Below, piece by piece: positions 38,904 to 47,303 of a stretch of DNA of 64,000 nucleotides. Both the position numbers and the translations under genes were made by a program. The stretch's first letter is position 1; the number at the start of each line of letters is the position of its first letter. This DNA comes from JACKFB01 sp041389525 (GTDB taxonomy: Bacteria > Myxococcota_A > UBA9042 > PHBI01 > JACKFB01), in contig JAWKRR010000011.1 of assembly GCA_041389525.1 (NCBI GenBank), positions 81,534 through 145,533 on the forward strand, given 5' to 3'. Under the pieces are notes generated by a model. The model was not told the DNA's origin, did no database searches, and was given only the letters and a program-made list of their open reading frames with translations.

Positions 38904-40895
38904 TCAGCGCAGGACGACGGGGTAGTTCACGACCATCTGGGGGTCGGAAAAGGGCGGAAACACGGTGGACTCCAGAACCTTGCGGATGCAGGACTGGACG
39001 GCCGACGAGCTGCCGCTGCCGTTGACGATGGTGCTGGAGGTCACGCGGCCGCCGCTGGCGATGATGAGCGTGGTGTCGACGGTGACCGGCCCGCCCGCGG
39101 TCAGCACGCCCTGGCGAGCGCACATCTCGAAGCGGGCGTTGCGGGCGCGCAGGGTCGAGCGGACCGTGCCGGCGGTGAGGCGGGCGGGCAGGCGGGGCGT
39201 GGTGTCGTACTTCGGGCGCGAGCCGCTGCTGAGGTCGGCGAGGAGGGCGGTGGCGTCGTTGACCTCGGGCAGCGGGGCGCTCTTGGCGCCGGCGGGCGGC
39301 GGCGTGACGAGCAGGCGGGCGTCGAGGTCCGCGCTCTCGACGGCGAGGATGGACTCCTCGAGGCTCTCCGGAGTCACCCCGGGAGCGGGCGCTGCGGCGG
39401 CGGGCTCGGCGGCGGCTGAGGGTCGCGAATCAGCAGGTCGCACCTGGGCGATCGGGCGCTCGGGGGCGCGCTCGTAGCGGCGCATGCGCACCTGGGGCTG
39501 GCCGCTCGCGACGTCGAGGTCGGCGTCCACCGCGGGGGCCACGGCGAGGTCGTGGACGGCCTCGGTGGGCTCGGCCACGCGGACGGGTTCGGGCGTGGGG
39601 CGGGCCGCGCGCACCGGCTCGACGGCGCTGGGAGCGGGCGCGCTCGAAGGCAGGGCGCGGGCGGTGGTGTCCAGGGAAGGCGGGATGGTGCTGTCGCCGC
39701 CGCCGGTCAGCCACCAGGCGCCGAAGACGAAGGCCAGGACGGCCGCGAAGAGCGCGGCGACCGCGGTGCGGCGGCGGCGGCGATTGACGAGGAAATCGTC
39801 CTCGGCCGTGTCGGGCGAGAAGTCGATCCCGGAGAAGGCGCCGGTGGGCGCCTCGCGGGCCGGCAGCGCATCGGGCAGTGGGGGCGGAAGCTCAGGGCGG
39901 GTCGCGGACAGCGGCTTCGCGCGGGGCGGCGGCGTCACCGCGGGCACGACCGCCACACCGCGCAGGGCGTCGAGGGCGGCCTCGGCGGAGGCCGGCCGCC
40001 CATCCTCGTCCTTGTCCAGCAGGCGCAAGATGAAGTCGACCAGGGGCCCAGCCAGGTTCACGCCGCCGAGGCTGGGCGGCGGGACCTCGCACTGGACGTG
40101 CGCTCGCATGTAGTCGCCCGGCGTCTCGCCCACGAAGGGGGTCCGGCCGGTGAGGAGCTCGTAGAGGATGACGCCCAGAGAGTAGAGGTCCGACCGGAAG
40201 CTCACCGGCAGCGCCATCGCCTGCTCGGGGGCCATGTAGGGGGGCGAACCCAGGGTCATCCCGACGCCGGTGAGGTCGACCGAGCCCTGGTCGTGGCTGG
40301 TCATCTTGGCGATACCGAAGTCCAGGATCTTCACGAGATCCTGCCGCTTTCCGCGGTCGGCCAGCATCACGTTTCCCGGCTTCAGATCGCGGTGGATGAT
40401 GCCGTGAGAGTGCGCCTCGACCAGGGCCTCCAGCATCTGGCAGCCGATGTGCGCGACGCGGTCGGGGGCCATGGGGGCTTCCCGGCCGATGACCTCGTCG
40501 AGGGGGTCGCCCTCGGCGAACTCCATGACCAGGTAGAGGTGATGATCGTCGGACTCGCCGAAGTCGATGAGCCCGATGATGTTCGAGTGGGCGACGGTCG
40601 CGATCGCACGGGCCTCCTGCTGAAAGCGGGCCACGATGCGAAGATCGCGGAGCGGCGCCGGGTGCAGCACCTTGATGGCGACGGTGCGGCCGACGGCGAG
40701 CTGAGTGGCCCGGTAGACGTCAGCCATCCCGCCGCGAGCGATGAGCGCCTCGATCTGGTACCGGCCGGCGAACACCAAACCGACCAAAGCCGTGGCCTGG
40801 TCCGCTTCATAGTATTCGGCGTCGACGGTCTGGAAGCCGTCCCGGTCACACACCGACATCTCGGTGTGCAGTCGGCACTGTGGACAGATCCGCAT
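38904..40895 (-). CDS. Transmembrane Ser/Thr protein kinase with zinc-ribbon N-terminus and TonB-like C-terminal domain
   Basis: A 663-residue Hanks-type kinase. Residues 4-19 form a possible zinc ribbon (CPQC...CDRDG). The kinase domain spans ~45-315: glycine loop ARGGMADVY, Lys75 (VAIKV), catalytic HRDLKPGN with Asp170, DFG at 192-194, APEQ. A Pro-rich stretch, one membrane helix at ~378-397 after NRRRRR, and a long Ala/Pro linker follow. The last ~95 residues (LRARNARFEMCARQG... CIRKVLESTVFPPF) resemble the AgmX/PglI or TonB-like C-terminal domain of myxobacterial proteins. The kinase is cytoplasmic and the tail periplasmic, suggesting transmembrane signalling or envelope coupling. It lies upstream of the second giant gene, same strand. 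Confidence 0.87.
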   Translation of the reverse strand: MRICPQCRLHTEMSVCDRDGFQTVDAEYYEADQATALVGLVFAGRYQIEALIARGGMADVYRATQLAVGRTVAIKVLHPAPLRDLRIVARFQQEARAIATVAHSNIIGLIDFGESDDHHLYLVMEFAEGDPLDEVIGREAPMAPDRVAHIGCQMLEALVEAHSHGIIHRDLKPGNVMLADRGKRQDLVKILDFGIAKMTSHDQGSVDLTGVGMTLGSPPYMAPEQAMALPVSFRSDLYSLGVILYELLTGRTPFVGETPGDYMRAHVQCEVPPPSLGGVNLAGPLVDFILRLLDKDEDGRPASAEAALDALRGVAVVPAVTPPPRAKPLSATRPELPPPLPDALPAREAPTGAFSGIDFSPDTAEDDFLVNRRRRRTAVAALFAAVLAFVFGAWWLTGGGDSTIPPSLDTTARALPSSAPAPSAVEPVRAARPTPEPVRVAEPTEAVHDLAVAPAVDADLDVASGQPQVRMRRYERAPERPIAQVRPADSRPSAAAEPAAAAPAPGVTPESLEESILAVESADLDARLLVTPPPAGAKSAPLPEVNDATALLADLSSGSRPKYDTTPRLPARLTAGTVRSTLRARNARFEMCARQGVLTAGGPVTVDTTLIIASGGRVTSSTIVNGSGSSSAVQSCIRKVLESTVFPPFSDPQMVVNYPVVLR

Positions 40896-41359
40896 GGACT
40901 CCCTGCCGCCGTGCCCGACGGGCAAGCCTATTCAAACACGCTCACGCCCGCGTAGCAACGATCATGGCGGCGCGCTGCGGTCCGCTGCAACGGCTGTCGC
41001 GACCGGTCGGTCGGCGTTTGCGGGTGCCCGCGGCGGGGGCGACTAGGCGCGGGCGGCTGCGGGCTCGGTCGTCGACGGTCCGCGTTGGCAGATCGCGTGG
41101 CGCGGGGGAGAGGACCGCGCGGCGGCGTGACCGGGGCTGCGGGAGCGTGTCGCGATCGGAGTGTCCGACGGCTCGGTGATACGAGCTCAAGGTGAACGTT
41201 ACCGATCAGCTTGGCTCCGCCGCCGGACACTCCAAGTTCAAGCATCGACCACGATGCGGTGCGGAGTCAATCAGCTAAAAATGTAGAGAGTTCAACGACA
41301 TCCGCTGTGATTCCTCGCAAAATATCCAAGGCATTGGACTCGCGAGTGGCGCGCGCGCG
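40896..41359. other. Divergent intergenic region, kinase / VWA lipoprotein
   Basis: 464 bases with no convincing gene; short open frames here have atypical Arg/Pro-rich composition. The kinase side has a TAGGCT -10-like box on the minus strand (40925-40930) without a good -35. The part from ~41265 to 41335 is visibly AT-richer than the rest and probably carries the promoter of the VWA gene, but I cannot pick its boxes. Confidence 0.5.
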
Positions 41360-42748
41360 GTGAAGGTGCGGTATATTGGTGCCTCGTATCGCGCGGAGAC
41401 CACCCTGCCCCACTCCCGCCCAGCACCTGTCTTGATCGCGTGCGGACTTTTCGCCTGCGGCGTTTTCGCGTGCGCGGATTCCGGAGATCGGGACGGACGC
41501 TCCACGGGATCGCTGGTGGTGGGCGCGCCGTCGACCGTGGGCGGCGCGGCGGGCGCTGGGCAGCCCGTCGAGTACTACGTGCCTCCCACACCGGACGGCG
41601 TGTTCGAGTGCACGGCGGGCGAGCGGGCGTGCCTGGCCCCGGACGCGGCGCTTCGGTGCGCCGAGGCTGGCGACGCCTACGCGGTCGAGCGATGCGACGT
41701 CGGCAAGGGCTGCCACGATCCCCTGGGGACGTGCCGGCTCACGGTCTGCGAGCCCGGGGCGGCCACGTGCGTGGGCGACGGCGGATTTCGGCGATGCCGG
41801 GACAGCGGCACCGGCTACGAGGACCAGGTGGAGGCCTGTCAGGACGGCAAGACCTGCTGGGAAGGCGCCTGCCTCTACTGCGCGCCGAACCGCTCGTTCT
41901 GTCTGGAGCCGGCGGCGACCGCGCTCTGTGACGCCGAGGGGGATGGCTACCGGAACCCCGCGAAATGCAAAGACTCCGAGCGGTGCAGCGAGTCGACGGG
42001 CCGCTGCGAGCCGGTGATCTGCAAGTCGCACGTGACGAAGTGCGCGGGACCCGCGGCCTACAGGCATTGCCTCACGAGCGGGACCGGCTACGAGGCCGAC
42101 GTCACGCCGTGCGCCAGCGGCCACCTCTGTGTCGACGGACAGTGCGTGTACGCGCCGTGTGTCCCCTCGGTGATGCTGCTCGTGGACGCGTCGGCCAGCA
42201 TGGCGGCGAAGTGGGAGCAAGTCCGCTCCAGCGTCGTGGGGCTGGCGGCGGACAACCCGGCGGCCCAGTTCGGGCTGACTTTTTTCCCGACGAACGCGGG
42301 CTGTAAGACCACGACGCGCCCGGACCTGCCCGTGGGACCGCACGAGCCCGAGGCCCTGGGCGCGTGGTTCGACACGCACCCGGCCATCGGCGGGACGCCC
42401 CTGGCCAGCGCGATGAACGACATGGTGCTCGGCGCGGCGGAGAACTTCGGCGGCTACGGCGGCGCCCTCGTCTTGCTGAGCGACGGCGAGAACGCCTGCG
42501 GGAGCAACGACTGGAGCGACGGCTCAGGGGCGGCTGAGGCGGCGCGCGCGCTCTACGCGGACTTCGGCGTGCGCACCTTCGTCATCGGGTTCGGCTACAC
42601 CGGCAACGAGCAGCAGCTTGACGCGATCGCGGCCGAAGGTGGCACGGGGATGACGACCTTCGTGAAGACCGGCGACGAGAAGGCGCTGGCGAACGCGCTC
42701 GGAGCGGTCGTTGAGGACTTCAAGTCCTGTCTGGCGCAGCATCCCTGA
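41360..42748 (+). CDS. Cys-rich lipoprotein with C-terminal von Willebrand factor A domain
   Basis: A 462-residue predicted lipoprotein (hydrophobic VLIACGLFACGVFAC, then ADSGD). Residues ~75-265 carry ~24 Cys in repeated modules of the type C..G...C......Y......C..G..C (RCRDSGTGYEDQVEACQDGKTC and similar). Residues ~270-460 are a VWA domain: MLLVDASASM provides the DxSxS metal site, GGTPLASAM the Thr and LLSDGENAC the Asp. The adhesion metal site looks intact, so it may bind protein ligands at the cell surface. The start is uncertain: GTG 41360 or 41366; no ATG is available and no ribosome binding site is obvious. It is divergent from the kinase. Confidence 0.8.
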   Translation: MKVRYIGASYRAETTLPHSRPAPVLIACGLFACGVFACADSGDRDGRSTGSLVVGAPSTVGGAAGAGQPVEYYVPPTPDGVFECTAGERACLAPDAALRCAEAGDAYAVERCDVGKGCHDPLGTCRLTVCEPGAATCVGDGGFRRCRDSGTGYEDQVEACQDGKTCWEGACLYCAPNRSFCLEPAATALCDAEGDGYRNPAKCKDSERCSESTGRCEPVICKSHVTKCAGPAAYRHCLTSGTGYEADVTPCASGHLCVDGQCVYAPCVPSVMLLVDASASMAAKWEQVRSSVVGLAADNPAAQFGLTFFPTNAGCKTTTRPDLPVGPHEPEALGAWFDTHPAIGGTPLASAMNDMVLGAAENFGGYGGALVLLSDGENACGSNDWSDGSGAAEAARALYADFGVRTFVIGFGYTGNEQQLDAIAAEGGTGMTTFVKTGDEKALANALGAVVEDFKSCLAQHP

Positions 42749-42860
42749 GCGCTCCGTGGGCCGAAAGCGCCCAGACGCGCCTGCAGGGCCAACCTGACGC
42801 TCGTCCCGACGGTCGCGTGGTGCTATGGCACGCGGGGTAAACGGGAGCCGACAGGATTCG

Positions 42861-44111
42861 ATGAGCCTTCGCGAGACCGACATCGTCGTGGCCGGGTGCG
42901 GCCCGGCCGGTTTTCTCAGCGCCGCCGCCTTGGCCGACGCCGGGCTGCGGGTCGCCGTGATCGGCCCCGCTCCCGACGCGGCGTGGCCGAATCGGTACGG
43001 CGCGTTCGTCGACGAGCTCGACGGCGTCGGGTTCGCCGAGGCGGCGGGGCCCGTGTGGGCGCGGACCCGCGTTCGCCTCGACGAGCGCAGGGTGTTTGAC
43101 CTGGGGCGAGCCTACACGGCGGTCGACGGCGAGGCCCTGCGCACGCGGCTCGCGGCGACGCTGGCGCAGGCAGGCGCGCAGGTGGTCGCCGGCGCGTGCG
43201 TCGACGCGGTCCACGACGACGCCGGGGTCACGGTCCGTGTCGACGACGGCAGCCAGTGGCGCGCGCGGCTGCTCATCGACGCGACGGGCCATCGCCCACG
43301 CTTCGTCGGCAGACGCGGCCCCGACCCCACCGCCTTTCAGTGCGCCTGGGGTGTGCTGTGCGAGGTCGAGGGCGCCCCCGAGCGGCCCGACATGATGACC
43401 TTCATGGACTGGAGCGAGCCGGGTCCCGGCGCTCCCTCAGGCGTCGCGACCTTCCTGTATGCGATGCCGATGGGCGACGGCCGCGTCTTCTACGAGGAGA
43501 CAGCGCTCGCCTCGCGACCCGCGGCCTCGCTGTCGTACCTGCGCGCGCGCCTTGAGGCACGCCTCCGGAATCGCGGCGTCCGCGTGGTGCGCGAGCTCGA
43601 CGTGGAGCGCTGCCTCATCCCCATGGACGCGCCCCCGCCCGACCGCCGCCAGCGCGTCGTCGGCATCGGCGGCGCCGCGAGCCTGGTCCACCCGGCCACG
43701 GGCTACATGCTCGTGCACACCATGCGGGTCGCGCAGCGCCTCGCCGACGCCGTCGCCGCAGGAGTCGCTGCAGGCGCCTCCCCGCCTCGCCTCGCCAAGA
43801 GCGCCTGGCGCGCGGTCTGGCCCGCCAGCGACCGCCACCTGCACGCCTTCTACTCCCTGGGCCGCGACCTCACCATGGGCCTCGACGCCGCCGGCACCCG
43901 CGACTTCTTCGAGGCCTTCTTCTCGCTGCCGCCCGACGCCGTCCGCGCCTACCTGTCGCGCGAGGTCGCGCCCGCCCGCACCCTGCTGGCGATGACGCGC
44001 CTCTACGGCCGCTTCGACCCCGCGCTCCGCGACCACCTCCACCGCGAGCTGCTGCGCCGCCCTGGCGAGCTGGTCCGTGGCCTCGTTCGCCTGCCTGGGA
44101 CCTCCCCGTGA
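42861..44111 (+). CDS. crtY: Lycopene cyclase (FAD-dependent CrtY/CrtL type)
   Basis: A 416-residue flavoprotein that closes the ends of lycopene to give beta-carotene. The dinucleotide site is IVVAGCGPAGFLSA at the N-terminus. NRYGAFVDEL corresponds to the conserved NNYGVW.DE motif, FLYAMP and FYEETALA to the two conserved cyclase motifs, and VHPATGYM to the HPxTGY motif. Length fits the family. ATG 42861 is chosen (AGGA 4 nt upstream); 42825 would add 12 residues. It is the first gene of the carotenoid operon and its stop overlaps the crtI start (GTGA). Confidence 0.88.
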   Translation: MSLRETDIVVAGCGPAGFLSAAALADAGLRVAVIGPAPDAAWPNRYGAFVDELDGVGFAEAAGPVWARTRVRLDERRVFDLGRAYTAVDGEALRTRLAATLAQAGAQVVAGACVDAVHDDAGVTVRVDDGSQWRARLLIDATGHRPRFVGRRGPDPTAFQCAWGVLCEVEGAPERPDMMTFMDWSEPGPGAPSGVATFLYAMPMGDGRVFYEETALASRPAASLSYLRARLEARLRNRGVRVVRELDVERCLIPMDAPPPDRRQRVVGIGGAASLVHPATGYMLVHTMRVAQRLADAVAAGVAAGASPPRLAKSAWRAVWPASDRHLHAFYSLGRDLTMGLDAAGTRDFFEAFFSLPPDAVRAYLSREVAPARTLLAMTRLYGRFDPALRDHLHRELLRRPGELVRGLVRLPGTSP

Positions 44112-45628
44112 GCACGCACGCCCCTCACGCGGTCGTCGTCGGCGCCGGCTTCGGCGGGATGGCCGCCGCCATTCGCCTCCGCGCCCGCGGCTACCACGTC
44201 ACCCTCGTCGAAGCCCTCGAACAAACCGGCGGCCGCGCCTCGGTCTTCAAGCGCGACGGCTTCACCTTCGACGCCGGCCCCACGGTCATCACCGCGCCCT
44301 ACCTCGTCGACGAGCTCTTCGAGTTGGTCGGCCGAGCGCCCGCGGACCACTACACCATGGTCCCGGTCGACCCCTTCTACCGCGTCGAATTCCCCGACGG
44401 CTCGACCTTTGACTACGTGGGCGACGAGGAGCGGCTGCTCGCCCAGATTCGCGCCTTTTCCCCAGACGACGTCGAGGGATATCGGCAATTGGCCGACCAC
44501 GCGCGGCGCATCTTCGAGGTCGGCTATCTCGAGCTCGCCGACGTGCCCTTTCTGCGCGTGACCGACATGCTGCGCGTCGCGCCGAACATGCTGCGCCTGG
44601 ACAATCACCTCAGCGTCTACGCCCTGGTCTCGCGCTACATCAAAGATGAGCGCCTCCGCCAGGTCTTCTCGTTTCAGCCGCTGCTCATCGGCGGAAACCC
44701 TTTCCGCGCCAGCTCGATCTACATGCTGATCCACTGGCTGGAGCGCCGCTGGGGCGTGCACTGGGCCATGGGCGGCACGACGACCATCGTGGCCGCGATG
44801 ACCCGGCTGATGGCCGACATCGGCGTCGACATCCGGCTAAACACCCCGGTCGAGCGCATCGAGGTCGACCGCGGCCGGGTCCAAGCGGTCCGCACGGCCG
44901 CCGGCGAGCGCATCCCTGCCGACCTGGTCGTCTGCAACGCCGACCCGTCCATGGTCTACACCCACCTCATCGACGCCAAGCACCGCCGTCGCAACACCGA
45001 CCGCGCGATTCGCCGCAAACGCCAGGGCATGAGCCTCTTCGTGGCCTGGTTCGGCGCGAAGAAGACCTGGCCGGAGCTCGCCCATCACACCATCATCTTG
45101 GGCCCGCGCTACCGCGAGCTGCTCGAGGACATCTTCGAGCGGAAGATCCTGGCCGAGGACTTCTCGCTCTACCTGCACGCGCCCACCCGCAGCGATCCGT
45201 CGGTCGCGCCGCCCGGCCACGAGGCCTTCTACGTGCTCTCGCCGGTGCCGAACCAGCGGAGCGGCATCGACTGGGAGGCGCGCCACCAGGAGTATCTGGA
45301 CCGCCTGCTCGACCTGCTGGACGCGACCCATCTGCCCGGCCTACGCGAGAATTTGGTGACGTCTTTCGCGGTGGATCCTCGCTATTTCGAGGGCCGGCTG
45401 CGCAGCTACGACGGCGCCGCCTTCGGGCTGGAGCCGCGCCTGACCCAGTCGGCCTACTTCCGCTATCACAACAAATCCGACGACGTCGGCGGCCTCTACT
45501 TCGTCGGCGCCAGCACGCACCCGGGCGCGGGGATGCCCGGCGTGCTCTCGACCGCCAAGGTGCTCGACCGGGTCGTCCCCGACGTGGAAGCGTGGCGGCG
45601 CGAGCCTATCCCCGGCGCGGCGTCCTGA
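44108..45628 (+). CDS. crtI: Phytoene desaturase
   Basis: A 506-residue FAD enzyme that desaturates phytoene to lycopene. Features: VVVGAGFGGMAAAIRL Rossmann motif, TGGRASVFKRDGFTFDAGPTVI, WAMGGTTTIVAAMTRL, and the C-terminal CrtI signature GLYFVGASTHPGAGMPGVLSTAK. The length is typical. The GTG start overlaps the crtY stop, and crtB begins 2 nt after its stop, so translation is coupled. Whether it makes four or fewer desaturations cannot be read from sequence; with a cyclase and CrtU alongside, lycopene is the expected product. Confidence 0.93.
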   Translation: MSTHAPHAVVVGAGFGGMAAAIRLRARGYHVTLVEALEQTGGRASVFKRDGFTFDAGPTVITAPYLVDELFELVGRAPADHYTMVPVDPFYRVEFPDGSTFDYVGDEERLLAQIRAFSPDDVEGYRQLADHARRIFEVGYLELADVPFLRVTDMLRVAPNMLRLDNHLSVYALVSRYIKDERLRQVFSFQPLLIGGNPFRASSIYMLIHWLERRWGVHWAMGGTTTIVAAMTRLMADIGVDIRLNTPVERIEVDRGRVQAVRTAAGERIPADLVVCNADPSMVYTHLIDAKHRRRNTDRAIRRKRQGMSLFVAWFGAKKTWPELAHHTIILGPRYRELLEDIFERKILAEDFSLYLHAPTRSDPSVAPPGHEAFYVLSPVPNQRSGIDWEARHQEYLDRLLDLLDATHLPGLRENLVTSFAVDPRYFEGRLRSYDGAAFGLEPRLTQSAYFRYHNKSDDVGGLYFVGASTHPGAGMPGVLSTAKVLDRVVPDVEAWRREPIPGAAS

Positions 45629-45630
45629 GC

Positions 45631-46593
45631 ATGGCGGCGCTGGACTTCGACCGCGCGGCCACGGTCAGCGAGGCGCGCAAAGTGCTCGGCAAGCACGCGC
45701 GCTCCTTCGATCTAGCGGGGCGCTTGCTGCCTAAGAGCCGCCTGGACGACGCCGCGGTGGTCTACGCCTTCTGCCGGCTGGTGGACGACGCGGTCGACGA
45801 CGCGCCCGACCTGGAGACCGCCCGCGCCGCCCTCGAACAGCTCGACGCGGAGCTCAGCGGCCAATCGCCAGCCCGCCCCATGGTCCGCGCCTACGCCGAG
45901 GTCGCCGAGCGCTGCCAGATCCCTGCCGAGGCCGCCCGCGAGCTCTTCATCGGGATCGCCACCGATCTCGGGCTGGTTCGCTTCGAATCGCTGAGCGATC
46001 TGCTGCGCTACGCCTACCGCGTCGCCGGCACCGTGGGCCTGATGATGTCGGGGATCCTGGGCGTCACCGACCCCCGGGCCGCGCCGTTCGCCATCGACCT
46101 CGGCATCGGGATGCAGCTCACCAACATCGCCCGCGACGTGGCCGAGGACGCGCGGATGGACCGGGTCTACCTGCCGGGGGACTGGCTGCGCGCGGCGGGG
46201 CTGAGCGCTGACCAGATCCTCGACGGCAGCGTGCGACGAGACGCGCTGGCCCTGGTGGTGCGCGACCTGCTCTCGCTGGCCGAGCGGTACTACGCGTCGG
46301 GTCGGGCGGGGCTCTGCTACATCCCGCTGGGCCCGCGACCTGCCATCGCGGGGGCCGCCGCGGTCTATCGCGCCATCGGGGTGCGCATCCTCGATGAGGG
46401 CGCCGACGTGATGCGCGGGCGCACCATCGTGTCGCGGCAGACGAAGCTCATGGAGCTATGCGGCGCGGCGTTGACGGCGCCGCTCCGTGGCCTGACCAAG
46501 ACCCCAGTCCACGACCAAGCGCTTCACTCCCACCTCCACGACCTGCCCGGCGCACACGCACTGAGTCGCCCGCGAAAGGGAGCTGAGACATGA
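45631..46593 (+). CDS. crtB: Phytoene synthase
   Basis: A 320-residue squalene/phytoene synthase that condenses two GGPP to phytoene. It has the first Asp-rich motif YAFCRLVDDAVDD, the second QLTNIARDVAEDARMDRVYLP, and a YRVAGTVGLMM segment typical of CrtB. ATG 45631 lies 2 nt after crtI; ATG 45592 would overlap crtI and lacks support. The GGPP supplier crtE is not in this cluster, so it must be elsewhere. The stop overlaps the methyltransferase start (ATGA). Confidence 0.93.
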   Translation: MAALDFDRAATVSEARKVLGKHARSFDLAGRLLPKSRLDDAAVVYAFCRLVDDAVDDAPDLETARAALEQLDAELSGQSPARPMVRAYAEVAERCQIPAEAARELFIGIATDLGLVRFESLSDLLRYAYRVAGTVGLMMSGILGVTDPRAAPFAIDLGIGMQLTNIARDVAEDARMDRVYLPGDWLRAAGLSADQILDGSVRRDALALVVRDLLSLAERYYASGRAGLCYIPLGPRPAIAGAAAVYRAIGVRILDEGADVMRGRTIVSRQTKLMELCGAALTAPLRGLTKTPVHDQALHSHLHDLPGAHALSRPRKGAET

Positions 46594-47303
46594 GCATTCC
46601 ACTGACCGAAAAGGCCCGCGTTCCCGGCGAGTTCGACCGGGTCGCGGCCCGCTACGACCTGCTGACCGGCATGAACCCCGGCTACACGAAGCACCTCCGC
46701 TGGAGCGCGCGGCGGCTCGCCTTGGACAGCCACGCGCGCATCCTGGACCTCTGCTGCGGGACGGGGCTGTCGACCGCGGCCATCGTCCACGGCTACCCCC
46801 ACGCGACCATCGAGGGCGTCGACGCGTCGGAGGGCATGCTGGCGGTCGCGCGGCAGAAGAACCTGGGGCCGCGGGTGAGCTTCTCCCTGGGCAACGCCAT
46901 GGATCTCGCGGCGTCAGGGATCACCGGCCCCTATGACGGCGTGCTGATGGCTTACGGGATTCGCAACATGCCCGACCCCGACGTGGCGCTGCGCGGCGTG
47001 CTCGAGGTGCTCAAACCGGGAGGCAGCATCTGCTTTCACGAGTACTCGGTCGCCGATTCCCTAAGGAGCCGCGTGCTCTGGCGCGCGGTCGCCAACGCGA
47101 TCATCGTCCCCAGCGGGCGGCTCTTCAGCGGCTCGGCCGAGATCTACCAGTACCTGCGCCAGAGCGTGCTGGACTTCGACGGCGTCCGGGCCTTCGAGGC
47201 GCGGCTGAAGCGCGCGGGCTTCACCGACGTGCGGACCGAGCCCATGGACGGCTGGCAGGTCGGCATCGTGCACTCATTTCTGGCGCGGCGGCCGCTGTCA
47301 TGA
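46590..47303 (+). CDS. crtT: CrtT-like class I SAM methyltransferase
   Basis: A 237-residue UbiE-fold methyltransferase. VPGEFDRVAARYDLLTGMNPGYTKHLRWSARRL at the N-terminus, SAM motif ILDLCCGTGLST, YDGVLMAYGIRNMPDPD and FHEYSVADS are recognisable. The same combination is, to my recollection, diagnostic of CrtT in the actinobacterial crtYTU group, where its exact step is unsettled. The alternative is a menaquinone methyltransferase (MenG). Position between crtB and crtU with 4-nt overlaps on both sides favours a carotenoid role. Confidence 0.75.
   Translation: MSIPLTEKARVPGEFDRVAARYDLLTGMNPGYTKHLRWSARRLALDSHARILDLCCGTGLSTAAIVHGYPHATIEGVDASEGMLAVARQKNLGPRVSFSLGNAMDLAASGITGPYDGVLMAYGIRNMPDPDVALRGVLEVLKPGGSICFHEYSVADSLRSRVLWRAVANAIIVPSGRLFSGSAEIYQYLRQSVLDFDGVRAFEARLKRAGFTDVRTEPMDGWQVGIVHSFLARRPLS

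Noticed and set aside
40928..41245. A 105-codon minus-strand open frame between kinase and VWA genes
   Set aside because: Arg/Pro-rich composition, no ribosome binding site and no recognisable motif; most likely non-coding intergenic sequence.
42826..42840. TGGCACG upstream of crtY as a third sigma-54 promoter
   Set aside because: The -24 half is perfect but the -12 position reads GTAA in place of TTGC, so the essential GC is missing.
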